64,000 nucleotides of DNA, taken from the NCBI RefSeq assembly GCF_037977385.1, contig NZ_CP150277.1:2023001-2087000 (forward strand). Direction: 5' to 3'. The position numbers and the translations under genes are program-made. Source of the DNA: Terribacillus sp. FSL K6-0262 (lineage in GTDB: Bacteria; Bacillota; Bacilli; Bacillales; Amphibacillaceae). A model generated the notes under the pieces. That model was not told the origin of the DNA, ran no database searches, and saw only the letters and a list, made by a program, of their open reading frames with translations. Each line of letters opens with the position of its first letter. Position 1 is the stretch's first letter. Shown one piece after another: positions 55,565 through 64,000 of the stretch.

Positions 55565-56386
55565 ATGTATAAGCTTGTAGCAATAGATATGGATGGAACA
55601 TTATTGAATGATCAGCATGAAGTGACGAGGGAGGTGCATGAGGCGCTCCAGGAAGCTAAAAAGCTGGGTGTGAAAATCGTTTTATGTACCGGGAGGCCGA
55701 TTCATGGCGTATACCGCTATTTAGAAGAATTGATTCTGAATGAAGATGGGGATTTTGTCATTGCCTTCAATGGTGCGCTTGTCCAGGATGCCCATACAAA
55801 TGAGGTCGTCTCCCAGCTGTCCTTATCTTACGATGATTTCATCGATTTACATCAGCTCAGTCTGAAGCTCGGTACGCCGATGCATTATTTCGACTCTGAA
55901 AACCTGTACACTTCGAACCGTGATATCAGCAACTATACAATACTGGAATCATTCATGACGAAGATGCCGCTCCACTACCGGGCTGTCGATGAGATTCCCC
56001 GGGATGTACTCGTACCGAAAGTGATGTTCATCGACGAGCCGGAGCGCTTAAGCGAGACGATAGCCAATGTACCGGATGACTGGAAAGCACGTTATACGAT
56101 GGTCCAAAGCGCGCCGTATTTCTATGAAATTCTACATCCTGAGGCCAGTAAAGGGCGTGCAGTGAAGCAGCTTGCCGAACAGCTCGGGATCAAGCGGGAA
56201 GAGGTAATGGCAATCGGGGATAATGGTAACGATTTGTCCATGATTCAATATGCCGGCTGCGGTGTGGCCATGGAAAATGCCATTCCTGCTGTGAAGGAAG
56301 CCGCCGATTTCATTACGACATCCAATAATGCACATGGCGTTGCAGAAGCGATTCGGAAGAAGATCCTGAAGGCGGGACAAGCATGA
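55565..56386 (+). CDS. Cof-type HAD-IIB sugar phosphatase
   Basis: 273 aa. Motif I AIDMDGTLLND (~5-15), motif II CTGR, motif III/IV KGRAVKQLAEQLGI...MAIGDNGNDLSMI (~196-228), C2B cap in between. Typical of YidA/YwpJ phosphatases acting on sugar phosphates. AAGGGGG RBS upstream. Overlaps the next gene by ATGA. Confidence 0.92.
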   Translation: MYKLVAIDMDGTLLNDQHEVTREVHEALQEAKKLGVKIVLCTGRPIHGVYRYLEELILNEDGDFVIAFNGALVQDAHTNEVVSQLSLSYDDFIDLHQLSLKLGTPMHYFDSENLYTSNRDISNYTILESFMTKMPLHYRAVDEIPRDVLVPKVMFIDEPERLSETIANVPDDWKARYTMVQSAPYFYEILHPEASKGRAVKQLAEQLGIKREEVMAIGDNGNDLSMIQYAGCGVAMENAIPAVKEAADFITTSNNAHGVAEAIRKKILKAGQA

Positions 56387-57261
56387 TCCGTATCGAAAAT
56401 GAATCGTTGAGCGTCGAGATTGCGGAAATGGGAGCAGAAGTGAGAAGTGTGCTGCATAAGGGTACCCGGCTCTCCTATATGTGGAGCGGAGATCCTGCTT
56501 ACTGGGGTCGGGTCTCTCCTGTCCTGTTCCCCATTGTCGGACGTTTGAAGGACGGACGCTATACTGCCGAAGATAAGATATATGAGCTTTCGCAGCATGG
56601 GTTCCTGCGGGATGCCGTCTTTGGAGTGAAGGAGGCACAGGATGGTTCTGCAGCATTCTTCTTGGAATCCAACGGCAAGTACCAGGACGTATACCCATAT
56701 GAATTCCGCGTGGAGATAGGCTACCGTCTGGAAGAGGATCGGCTGTATGTGGATTGGAAGGTGGATAATCTGGAAAAGGACAAGACAATGTACTTCTCCA
56801 TAGGAGCTCATCCTGCCTTTCGCGTCCCGCTTAAACCAGATGAAGATGCTGCTGATTATAAGCTTCATTTGAAGCCTGTAAAGGATGGGCAAGTCACGTC
56901 TTATGAGCTTGTCGATGGATTGATCCGCAAGAAGGGACAGCCTGCTGTACTGCCAGCTGTGCCGATTCAGGCAGCGCTATTCGGGAATGATGCGCTGGTG
57001 TACGATGACATAGAGGAGGTACGCCTCCAATCCAGCAAGGGGAATGGTGTGGCGGTTGCATTGCCAGGTTTTCCGTACGTCGGAATCTGGTCCAAGTATG
57101 ATGCACAGGAGGGGACGATGGCTCCTTTCGTTTGTATCGAACCTTGGTTTGGAATCGCCGATACGACGGATACCACGGGAGTTTTATCCCAAAAGACAGG
57201 AATACAGCAGCTTGCGCCGGAAACAGCTTTCAGGGCTTCCTATCAAATGACCTTCTTCTAA
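56383..57261 (+). CDS. Aldose 1-epimerase family protein (LacX-like)
   Basis: 292 aa galactose-mutarotase-like fold. PVLFPIVGRLKDGRY (~46-60), SQHGFLRDA (~73-81, His), FSIGAHPAFRVPL (~131-143, His) and FVCIEPWFGIADT (~249-261, Glu). Related to LacX/YihR. Coupled to the phosphatase gene, which suggests joint handling of a sugar or sugar phosphate (inference). Confidence 0.9.
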   Translation: MIRIENESLSVEIAEMGAEVRSVLHKGTRLSYMWSGDPAYWGRVSPVLFPIVGRLKDGRYTAEDKIYELSQHGFLRDAVFGVKEAQDGSAAFFLESNGKYQDVYPYEFRVEIGYRLEEDRLYVDWKVDNLEKDKTMYFSIGAHPAFRVPLKPDEDAADYKLHLKPVKDGQVTSYELVDGLIRKKGQPAVLPAVPIQAALFGNDALVYDDIEEVRLQSSKGNGVAVALPGFPYVGIWSKYDAQEGTMAPFVCIEPWFGIADTTDTTGVLSQKTGIQQLAPETAFRASYQMTFF

Positions 57262-57270
57262 AAATAGCAG

Positions 57271-57301
57271 GGCCGCTCCTTCCAAAGGCAGCGGTCTTTT
57301 T
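57271..57301 (+). terminator. Terminator after the mutarotase-like gene
   Basis: GGCCGCT...AGCGGTC stem with TCCTT/AAGG-type inner pairing, then TTTTT. Confidence 0.65.
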
Positions 57302-57367
57302 AGGTTTGAAAAGGATCGAATCATGGTAAACTAGCTAATATTATAGAAGTTAGGCAGGGCAGGGAAC

Positions 57368-59440
57368 ATGAGTTTTTTCACAGTATTGTTCGTTTTATTG
57401 TTGGCGGTCATCCTTTCGACCGCAGTAAGTAAGATATTGCCTCTGCCGCTGGCTCTGATTCAGATTGTTCTGGGTTTGGCGGCGTCTTTACTTCCGCTTC
57501 ACTTGTCCCTTGAATTCGAGCCGGAGTTATTCATGATCTGTGTTATCGCGCCGCTTCTGTTCAGTGAAGGGCAAAAAGCCTCGCGGAAAGAATTGTGGCA
57601 GCTGCGGACACCGATTATATTGCTGGCATTTGGACTTGTATTCCTTACAGTCGGAATCGGTGGTTATTTGATCCATTGGCTGATTCCATCCATGCCGCTT
57701 GCAGTGGCTTTTGCTCTGGCTGCAACGATTTCACCGACCGATAATGTAGCCGTAAAATCAATAACGCGTGGGTTGAAGCTGCCATCGAATGTAATGCCGA
57801 TACTGGAAGGGGAGTCACTGCTGAATGATGCAGCTGGTATCGTATCGTTCAAGGTGGCACTTGCCGCTGCGCTGACCGGTGTCTTTTCAATCGGGGGAGC
57901 GACTGGTGAATTTCTGTTCGTCTCCATAGGCGGACTGGTCATTGGGGCGGTGGCTGGATATCTGATTGTCACCATCAGGCTGCAATTGATGAAATATGGA
58001 TTCCAGGACGACTCCATGCTCATTGTCCTCCAGGTGATGACACCATTCTTCCTTTATGTCATTGCAGAAGAAGTGCATGTGTCGGGCATTCTGGCAGTGG
58101 TAGCCGCCAGTATCATTCATGGCATCGAGCGTGATCGTCTGCAGCAGACGACGACCAAGCTGCAAATCCTGTCCAATAATACATGGACAATCGTTGAATA
58201 TGTATTGAATGGACTCGTTTTTGTCCTGTTAGGATTCTTGCTGCCTGAAGTATATCAGGGAATTCAGGATACGGATGAAATTGCCATGAGCCGTTTGCTT
58301 GGTGTCATCCTCATCGTTTTCCTTGCTTTATTCTGCATCCGTTTCCTATGGGTGTATAGTTTGTATAAACCTTTTACGACACCTCCGAAGAGCCGGATGG
58401 AGCGCTTTGCAATCGGGAACCAAGTTGTACCAAGGGAAGAGGAAAACGAAAATGCAGGACGCGGCTTTTATGCCCTCATCATGGCTACAAGCGGGATTCA
58501 TGGCACGATAACATTGGCAACGGCTTTGTCCATACCTTTTTATCTCGATGATGGGTCGCTGTTCCCGATGCGGAATACTGTCTTGTTCGTGGCAACAGGA
58601 GTTATCCTGCTCAGTTTGATATTCGCAGCTGTTGCGCTGCCGATCATGATTCCGAAACCGGTGAAGGATGATGATGGACTGCTGCCTTTTAAGGAAGCAT
58701 ACCGTCTGATCCTGCAGCAGACGATCAACCAGCTGCAGGCGGAGGCAGTCAGGGAGACACAGCTATCTGTCAACTTGGTCATCCGGGACTTGGAAGAACA
58801 GCTTGTGGATTTGGAAAAAGGGATATTGCAGGATCCGAATAAGCAGACGATCGAATCCTTGATCACAGTCGGAAGGGAAGCAGAGCAGGGACGCATGGAG
58901 GACATGGCAGCGAAAAATGCCATTTCTGAAGAAGCTTATCAATTGTATCAGGTACTGATCACCCAGCCGGAGCAATACATTGTCAATACTACCTTCAGCA
59001 GGATGAAACGAGCATTTCAAATAGCCCGGATCCGCCGTAAGTTCCGTAAGCAATGGAAAGAGAACTGGGATCTGCATGCTGAGCAGCTTCTCAGGGGAAA
59101 TCCGGATATCAGGAATGAATTGAAATATATGCGGATTTCCGGTGCCCAGGCAGCGATTGATGCTATCCGGGAGAAGACCGATTCCTCAAATCGGCATGAA
59201 TCCTTGATTGTGACGCAGTTATACAATAAAAAGATCATTGGGCGATATCGTTCTTTCGAATTCGATGAAGCATTCCAGGAGCAGCTATATAAGTTCCGGA
59301 TGCGTGCAATCCGGATGGAGCGGGATGCCATTCATGAATATGTGCAAGAAGAACGTATATCCATGGCGACAGCTGCTAAACTAAGAGAAGCTGTCACCTA
59401 TGATGAAATGGTCGTTTTAAGCATGGATTCCTCGCACTGA
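57368..59440 (+). CDS. Monovalent cation:proton antiporter, CPA1 (NhaK/NhaP-like)
   Basis: 690 aa. Twelve or so transmembrane helices (~1-430) with SPTDNVAVKS (~119-128, transport Asp) and EGESLLNDAAGIVSF (~140-154), then a long cytoplasmic helical tail (~440-690). Size and layout resemble B. subtilis NhaK, which exports Na+, K+, Li+ or Rb+ in exchange for protons. ATG 57368 with AGGGCAGGG upstream. Monocistronic. Confidence 0.92.
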   Translation: MSFFTVLFVLLLAVILSTAVSKILPLPLALIQIVLGLAASLLPLHLSLEFEPELFMICVIAPLLFSEGQKASRKELWQLRTPIILLAFGLVFLTVGIGGYLIHWLIPSMPLAVAFALAATISPTDNVAVKSITRGLKLPSNVMPILEGESLLNDAAGIVSFKVALAAALTGVFSIGGATGEFLFVSIGGLVIGAVAGYLIVTIRLQLMKYGFQDDSMLIVLQVMTPFFLYVIAEEVHVSGILAVVAASIIHGIERDRLQQTTTKLQILSNNTWTIVEYVLNGLVFVLLGFLLPEVYQGIQDTDEIAMSRLLGVILIVFLALFCIRFLWVYSLYKPFTTPPKSRMERFAIGNQVVPREEENENAGRGFYALIMATSGIHGTITLATALSIPFYLDDGSLFPMRNTVLFVATGVILLSLIFAAVALPIMIPKPVKDDDGLLPFKEAYRLILQQTINQLQAEAVRETQLSVNLVIRDLEEQLVDLEKGILQDPNKQTIESLITVGREAEQGRMEDMAAKNAISEEAYQLYQVLITQPEQYIVNTTFSRMKRAFQIARIRRKFRKQWKENWDLHAEQLLRGNPDIRNELKYMRISGAQAAIDAIREKTDSSNRHESLIVTQLYNKKIIGRYRSFEFDEAFQEQLYKFRMRAIRMERDAIHEYVQEERISMATAAKLREAVTYDEMVVLSMDSSH

Positions 59441-59444
59441 CAGG

Positions 59445-59471
59445 CAGTCTTGTCCATCCTGGACAAGACTG
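59445..59471 (+). terminator. Hairpin after the antiporter gene
   Basis: CAGTCTTGTCCA, loop TCC, TGGACAAGACTG: perfect 12-bp stem, but followed by TAAAATT rather than a T-run. Confidence 0.55.
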
Positions 59472-59637
59472 TAAAATTGGGCATGGTAGTTAGAATATTG
59501 CGAATAGATTTATTTTTTATATGGTTCTACGTATTGTTTAATTAATGTGGCATAATAGGACTCGTTGTGAAAAATATGTTTTACTTTGATGACTAACATC
59601 GTCGCAGTTTTGGCTATATATGCGAAAGGGGAACAAC

Positions 59638-60822
59638 ATGAGTTATATTATCGGCATCATTGGTTTATTCGTATTTCTGGGATTGGCTTGGATTGCCAGC
59701 TCCGATAGAAAAAAGATCAAGATTCGTCCGATCATCATCATGATCGTCTTGCAGCTCGTGCTTGGGTACATTTTATTGAGCACCGAAGTGGGTAATATTT
59801 TGGTGAAAGGAATTTCAGACGGTTTCAATCTTTTACTTAAATATGCCGCTGAGGGGATCACTTTCGTCTTTGGCGGGTTGGTGAATTTCGAAGGCTCTGT
59901 ATTCTTCATGAATGTACTGCTGCCGATTGTATTCATTTCAGCTTTGATCGGTATCCTTCAATACTGGAAAATACTCCCGTTCATCATTAAATATATCGGT
60001 CTGGCACTGAGCAAGGTGAACGGTTTGGGTAAACTGGAATCCTATAATGCGGTTGCATCTGCGATTCTGGGCCAATCAGAAGTATTCATTTCCTTGAAGA
60101 AACAACTGGCATTGCTGCCGCGTCATCGTCTGTATACGCTATGCGCATCTGCAATGTCCACGGTTTCCATGTCCATTGTCGGATCGTATATGACAATGCT
60201 CGATCCGCGTTATGTAGTGACAGCACTTGTACTGAATTTGTTTGGCGGATTCATCATTGCTTCCATCATCAATCCTTACGATGTAGATCCGAAAGAAGAT
60301 ATGATCGAGGAAGAAAAAGGCGAGAAGCAGTCCTTCTTCGAAATGCTCGGGGAATATATCTTGGACGGTTTCAAAGTAGCCATTGTCGTTGCTGCGATGC
60401 TGATTGGTTTTGTTGCGCTGATTGCTATGATCAACGGTATCTTCTCCGGAATCTTTGGCATCAGCTTCCAAGACCTGCTTGGCTATATATTCTCTCCATT
60501 CGCATTCCTGATGGGTGTGCCTTGGACGGAAGCTGTTGATGCAGGAAGCATCATGGCTACAAAGATGGTATCCAATGAGTTCGTTGCGATGCAGACTCTA
60601 TCTAGCGGAGATTTTGCTTTCAGTGAACGCGTTATTGCCATCGTATCTGTATTCCTTGTATCCTTTGCGAATTTCTCTTCCATCGGGATCATTGCCGGTG
60701 CGGTGAAAGGGTTGAACGAAAAACAAGGGAATGTTGTAGCGAAATTCGGTTTGAAGCTGCTTTATGGTGCTACGCTTGTCAGCTTCCTATCTGCAACGAT
60801 TGTTGGTCTATTGATGCCATAA
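59638..60822 (+). CDS. nupC: Nucleoside:H+/Na+ symporter NupC (CNT family)
   Basis: 394 aa concentrative nucleoside transporter. Gate and binding regions: [26 protein letters not shown] (~94-119), [13 protein letters not shown] (~144-156), [18 protein letters not shown], and C-terminal [20 protein letters not shown]. Start at ATG 59638, 7 nt after AAAGGGG; ATG 59620 has no RBS. Imports pyrimidine nucleosides by family. Confidence 0.93.
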   Translation: MSYIIGIIGLFVFLGLAWIASSDRKKIKIRPIIIMIVLQLVLGYILLSTEVGNILVKGISDGFNLLLKYAAEGITFVFGGLVNFEGSVFFMNVLLPIVFISALIGILQYWKILPFIIKYIGLALSKVNGLGKLESYNAVASAILGQSEVFISLKKQLALLPRHRLYTLCASAMSTVSMSIVGSYMTMLDPRYVVTALVLNLFGGFIIASIINPYDVDPKEDMIEEEKGEKQSFFEMLGEYILDGFKVAIVVAAMLIGFVALIAMINGIFSGIFGISFQDLLGYIFSPFAFLMGVPWTEAVDAGSIMATKMVSNEFVAMQTLSSGDFAFSERVIAIVSVFLVSFANFSSIGIIAGAVKGLNEKQGNVVAKFGLKLLYGATLVSFLSATIVGLLMP

Positions 60823-60826
60823 AACG

Positions 60827-60861
60827 AAAAGGACATCACGCATTGCGTGGTGTCCTTTTTT
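60827..60861 (+). terminator. Terminator of nupC
   Basis: AAAAGGACATCACGC, loop ATT, GCGTGGTGTCCTTTT, T-run. Confidence 0.92.
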
Positions 60862-60866
60862 GTTAC

Positions 60867-60895
60867 TTGACGTAAATAAATATCTTAAATATACT
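60867..60895 (+). promoter_or_regulatory. Sigma-A promoter of the catE-like gene
   Basis: TTGACG (60867-60872), 17 bp, TATACT (60890-60895). Confidence 0.65.
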
Positions 60896-60915
60896 TGCTT
60901 ACATAAAGTAAGTGT
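60893..60915. promoter_or_regulatory. Inverted repeat over the catE-like transcription start
   Basis: ACTTGCTTAC-ATAAA-GTAAGTGT: core arms CTTAC/GTAAG. It overlaps the -10 box and the predicted start, a repressor position. MarR/DUF24-type regulators (MhqR, CatR) control this gene in B. subtilis; the sequence is not a literal match to either operator. Confidence 0.45.
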
Positions 60916-60928
60916 AGGGGGATCCTGT

Positions 60929-61783
60929 ATGCATTATCAACAACCACCGCTGACTTATATTGGTCAAGTGAAACTCCGTGTAGCAGATCTAGCACAATCT
61001 GTTGCGTATTATACAAAAGTTATTGGTTTGAGAATCATAGAAGAGTGGCAAGGGAATGTATCGCTGGGAACGGAAGGCCGAGTCCTGCTTTATCTTGAGG
61101 AGGGAAAAGGGCTTAAAAGAAAACCGGATCGTCATGCTGGCTTATATCATTTTGCGCTGCTGCTGCCATCCAGGGCGGATTTAGCTGATCTTGTGAAATA
61201 TTACGTGCTGAATCGAGTGCCATTCGGCGCATCCGATCATGGCGTCAGTGAAGCGATTTACCTGAATGATCCCGATGGCAATGGTATTGAAATATATGCA
61301 GACAAGCCGGACACGAGCTGGAAATGGCATGATGGAGAGATACAGATGACAACTGATCCGCTTGATGGAGATAGTTTATTGAAAGAAGCATCCGAGGAAG
61401 AATGGCATGGTCTTCCGGATGGTACCATCATAGGGCATATCCATTTATACATGCGCCATTTAGGTGAAGCAGCTGCTTTTTATAATAATGTACTCGGTTT
61501 CGAGACAGTCGTATCCGGATATCCTGGTGCCTTATTTGTATCTACGGGAAACTACCATCATCATATTGGGCTGAATACATGGCATGGATCCAATGCTCCT
61601 TCCATCAATCCGGATGAAGCTGGTATGGATTGGTTCAGTATCGTCTTTCCGGATGAAAAGAAACTCCTGGCAGCAGCAGCGAGGGCAGAGGCGGCCGGAT
61701 TATCGGTTAAAAAAGATAAGAATCTATATACATTGATGGATCCGGTAGGGTCGACTGTGAGATTGGTCCTGCATGGACAGTGA
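60929..61783 (+). CDS. catE: CatE-like ring-cleavage dioxygenase (VOC family)
   Basis: 284 aa with two vicinal-oxygen-chelate repeats: IGQVKLRVADLAQSVAYYTKVIGL (~11-34) and IGHIHLYMRHLGEAAAFYNNVLGF (~169-192), metal His in GHIHLYM and HHIGLNTW. Size matches B. subtilis CatE, a catechol-2,3-dioxygenase. Start at ATG 60929, 7 nt after AGGGGG. Confidence 0.87.
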   Translation: MHYQQPPLTYIGQVKLRVADLAQSVAYYTKVIGLRIIEEWQGNVSLGTEGRVLLYLEEGKGLKRKPDRHAGLYHFALLLPSRADLADLVKYYVLNRVPFGASDHGVSEAIYLNDPDGNGIEIYADKPDTSWKWHDGEIQMTTDPLDGDSLLKEASEEEWHGLPDGTIIGHIHLYMRHLGEAAAFYNNVLGFETVVSGYPGALFVSTGNYHHHIGLNTWHGSNAPSINPDEAGMDWFSIVFPDEKKLLAAAARAEAAGLSVKKDKNLYTLMDPVGSTVRLVLHGQ

Positions 61784-61784
61784 C

Positions 61785-61822
61785 AAAGAGGCATGACAGC
61801 AGCAGCTGTTGTGTCTCTTTTC
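61785..61822 (+). terminator. Terminator after the catE-like gene
   Basis: AAAGAGGCATGACAGCAG with CTGTTGTGTCTCTTT pairing, then TTCATTT. Confidence 0.65.
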
Positions 61823-61868
61823 ATTTATATGACATAATGATAGAACTCAAGTGAAAAGGGGTTTATGG

Positions 61869-63047
61869 ATGAAGGAATTGATACAGAAACTAAAGGGATT
61901 CATTCCTGCTGACGTGCAGTTTTCGGCAGAGGGCAGTTCTCTCCGTCTATTGACAGCCGAAGGGGAGCCTTGCGGAGTGGTGGATATAGATGGCAATGGC
62001 GGCCTTATCGGATTTGATTTACAGATGATGCTGCCAGCAGCAGCCGGGATCGATGCACGGAAGATTGCCGAACGATTTGCTGGTGTTTTTTATCCGGAAG
62101 CAGCTGATGCAATCCAAGAGGAACAAGCTGAAAATAGCGTAGTGATCCGACTTGCAGAAACGGATCCGATTCACCGCTTGCCGATACCCGGGGCGGGATT
62201 ATCGGTAGAGGTGCACGATTCGGGATTCGTAACGGCAGCACAGCTTTATCGTATGCCGTATGAGTTGATCGGCGGTGAGGCAGTGATGGATGTTGAGGAA
62301 GCGAAAGGGAAATTGCTTGCTGAAGCACCGATCATGCTTGCGGCCGAAGGTGACGAGGCAGTTTATAAGCTGTCGGATCAGGTTATTGGTGTGCATGCAG
62401 ACGGTACGATACTATATGCTGAATTTCCGCCGATGCTTTCGGATATCGAGATGGAAGCTGAACCGGGGGATTGGGCAAGTTTGATGGGTGTGACGGATGA
62501 CTTCATCAATTATCATAACGGACATGGTGTACAGCTTTGGGCGGAGAAATCCATTGTGGATCAGCATCCAATCGAGGAAATACCAGACCAGGTTGCCGTC
62601 CGGAAGAATCAGGATATATTGTTTTACTCTGGGGCCACACCATGGAGCAGAGACAGGAAATGGACGGAGGAGGAGCTAAGGCAGCAGGCCGTCCGCTTTC
62701 TTGCAGCAGTCGCAGACCAGCCTTTGGAAGAGTGGAAACACGCAGGTGCACAGCTGGCCGCGGATACGGCAATCGAGGATGAGCTCGAGCCGGCATACAT
62801 CTTCCTTTTTGCTTATACGAAGTCTGGTATTCCTGTTGAAGGAGTGGAAGCGAGCATCCATGTTGGTATCCATTCCGGACTGGTCAGGGAATGTATCATC
62901 GACAGAGTGCCGGTTGCTATTCAACACGGGGAACCAGTTTCTGATGGACAAGCAAAGGAGCGGATTGCCGATGTACTGGAGCTGCAATTAGCTTGGATCG
63001 CATTGCGGGAAGAAAATCGATATGAGCTGGTATACGTACGGAAATAA
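61869..63047 (+). CDS. YcdB/YcdC-like protein of unknown function
   Basis: 392 aa soluble acidic protein without signal peptide. Start at ATG 61869, 7 nt after AAAAGGGG; the GTG at 61851 overlaps the RBS. Repeated PepSY-like half-domains are suggested (VQFSAEGSSLRLL..., GYxxxEA segments, VMDVEEAKGKLLAEAPIML, SGLVRECIIDRVPV), compatible with YcdB/YcdC-type proteins, but the assignment is tentative. Monocistronic by spacing. Confidence 0.65.
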   Translation: MKELIQKLKGFIPADVQFSAEGSSLRLLTAEGEPCGVVDIDGNGGLIGFDLQMMLPAAAGIDARKIAERFAGVFYPEAADAIQEEQAENSVVIRLAETDPIHRLPIPGAGLSVEVHDSGFVTAAQLYRMPYELIGGEAVMDVEEAKGKLLAEAPIMLAAEGDEAVYKLSDQVIGVHADGTILYAEFPPMLSDIEMEAEPGDWASLMGVTDDFINYHNGHGVQLWAEKSIVDQHPIEEIPDQVAVRKNQDILFYSGATPWSRDRKWTEEELRQQAVRFLAAVADQPLEEWKHAGAQLAADTAIEDELEPAYIFLFAYTKSGIPVEGVEASIHVGIHSGLVRECIIDRVPVAIQHGEPVSDGQAKERIADVLELQLAWIALREENRYELVYVRK

Positions 63048-63073
63048 AAGGGAGATATAGGTTTCCGGCAGCT

Positions 63074-63087
63074 TGATAACGGTTACT
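63074..63087 (+). promoter_or_regulatory. cre-like site upstream of the SSS symporter
   Basis: TGATAACGGTTACT, two mismatches to the CcpA consensus and identical to the kdgD site except for one base; 51 bp before the start. Confidence 0.6.
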
Positions 63088-63137
63088 TAATAGATATCTG
63101 ACGAAAAATCAGGCTATCTTACTTAAAGGGTGATCGC

Positions 63138-64000
63138 ATGTTCAGTATTGGTGAAATCTTTTTTATCTTGCTGTCTTGTGCCTTCTTCATGGCACTGGTT
63201 GCAGTCGTATCCTACTATATGACGAAAGGGAATGTCAGCACGGCTGATGAGTACTTCCTTGCCGGGCGCGGCTTGACGGGTGTATTCATTGCCGGGTCTT
63301 TGCTGCTGACGAACCTATCGGCCGAGCAGCTGATCGGACTGAACGGACAAAGCTTCACAAACAATATGTCCGGTATGGCATGGGAAGTGACAGCTGGTCT
63401 GGCAGCCATCGTCATGGCGATTTTCCTGCTGCCGAAGTTCCTCGGCATCGGGATTTCCACCATCCCGGAATTCCTGAGCAAACGGTATGATGAGACCGTG
63501 CGGCGATTGACCGTCATTTTGTTCCTGCTCGGGTATATGTGTGTGACAATCCCTTCCATGCTCTATTCGGGCGGTGTATCCGTCCTCCAATTATTCGATC
63601 TTCCGGAGCTTCTGAACATTTCATATACACAAGCATTGTGGCTGACGGTTTGGTTCGTCGGCATCATAGGTGCCATTTATGCGATATTTGGCGGACTGAG
63701 GGCGGTGGCGGTATCGGATACGCTGAACGGAATAGGCTTGGTCTTCATTGGCTTTCTTGTCCCGATACTTGGCTTTATCCTGCTTGGAAACGGAAATATG
63801 GTGGATGGGATGAAGCATATTGTGCAGAATAGCCCGGAGAAGCTGAATGCCATTGGAAGCAGTACAGACAATGTTCCGTTCTTCTCCATCTTTACGGGTA
63901 TCCTGTTTGCCAATCTGTTTTATTGGGCGCTGAACCAATACGTCATCCAGCGTACTTTAGGGGCAAAGAATCTGGCGGAAGGACAAAAGGGTGTCCTTTA
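63138..64000 (+). CDS. Sodium:solute symporter (SSS family), truncated by window end
   Basis: First 287 residues. ATG 63138 with AAAGGGTG upstream. SSS landmarks: GNVSTADEYFLAGRGLTGVFIAGSLLLTNLSAEQLIGLNG region (~31-72; quoted only as position landmarks), IPEFLSKRYD (~114-123), GLRAVAVSDTLNGIGL (~188-203), YWALNQYVIQRTL (~267-279). Resembles sugar-type (SglT/YidK) members. The cre site suggests a carbon source as substrate. Confidence 0.9.
   Translation, partial: MFSIGEIFFILLSCAFFMALVAVVSYYMTKGNVSTADEYFLAGRGLTGVFIAGSLLLTNLSAEQLIGLNGQSFTNNMSGMAWEVTAGLAAIVMAIFLLPKFLGIGISTIPEFLSKRYDETVRRLTVILFLLGYMCVTIPSMLYSGGVSVLQLFDLPELLNISYTQALWLTVWFVGIIGAIYAIFGGLRAVAVSDTLNGIGLVFIGFLVPILGFILLGNGNMVDGMKHIVQNSPEKLNAIGSSTDNVPFFSIFTGILFANLFYWALNQYVIQRTLGAKNLAEGQKGVL

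Overview
The window is a contiguous chromosomal segment of a spore-forming, low-to-mid GC Firmicute of the Bacillaceae. The evidence is strong AGGAGG-type ribosome binding sites, TTG/GTG starts, sigma-A promoters, a SAM-I (S-box) riboswitch, a LicT-type antiterminator target, five cre-like catabolite boxes, and Bacillus-type gene sets (lutBC, metNPQ, brnQ, galKTM, gudD/gudP/kdgD, bglPH, potABCD, nupC, catE). The gene content would fit a genus such as Terribacillus, but that is an inference. I see no rRNA, tRNA, CRISPR array, insertion sequence or prophage. Both ends cut genes: lutB on the left, a sodium:solute symporter on the right.

0-13.9 kb: end of the lactate-utilisation operon (lutB-lutC); an S-box controlled methionine ABC importer (metN-metP-metQ) with an M20 amidohydrolase; a LysE-type exporter; brnQ; small membrane proteins; a GNAT acetyltransferase; a Rap-like TPR protein without a linked phr; an SH3b-amidase; a maltose/galactoside-type O-acetyltransferase; a ROK regulator. 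13.9-16.9 kb (minus strand): a class D sortase, an unrecognised 451-aa protein and an adhesive/Ig-like surface protein that appears truncated where it runs into the 451-aa frame.

17.2-36.2 kb is a sugar-catabolism block: the Leloir genes galK-galT-galM divergent from a GH42 beta-galactosidase; an SDR general-stress-type oxidoreductase; a complete glucarate pathway (kdgD, ketoglutarate-semialdehyde dehydrogenase, gudP, gudD) followed by its FadR/GntR regulator; an esterase; and a beta-glucoside PTS plus 6-phospho-beta-glucosidase pair behind a promoter with an overlapping cre box and a LicT-type RNA antiterminator/terminator. 36.2-40.9 kb (mostly minus): the potABCD polyamine importer, a small membrane protein and a Cys-rich Csp copper-storage protein.

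41-52.6 kb is the most interesting part: three GT4 and one GT2 glycosyltransferases, a three-gene UDP-2-acetamido-L-deoxyhexose pathway (dehydratase/epimerase, RmlD-like reductase, 2-epimerase), two further sugar-nucleotide SDRs, a DUF1796 protein, a small Cys/Lys-rich protein, an exosporium-like beta-rich protein and an Ala/Pro/Ser-rich protein. Several of these transcription units are preceded by CATAnnnTA-type elements like sigma-K (mother-cell) -10 boxes. Two of the small proteins share both a promoter/leader layout and a peptide motif (GGTxWG followed by PxPFP). I infer a sporulation-expressed system that glycosylates spore-surface proteins. 52.6-64 kb: a small amphipathic protein, a stand-alone eukaryotic-type HisA, msrA, a GNAT protein, a Cof-type phosphatase with a mutarotase-like protein, an NhaK-type antiporter, nupC, a CatE-like dioxygenase, a YcdB-like protein, and the start of an SSS symporter behind a cre box.
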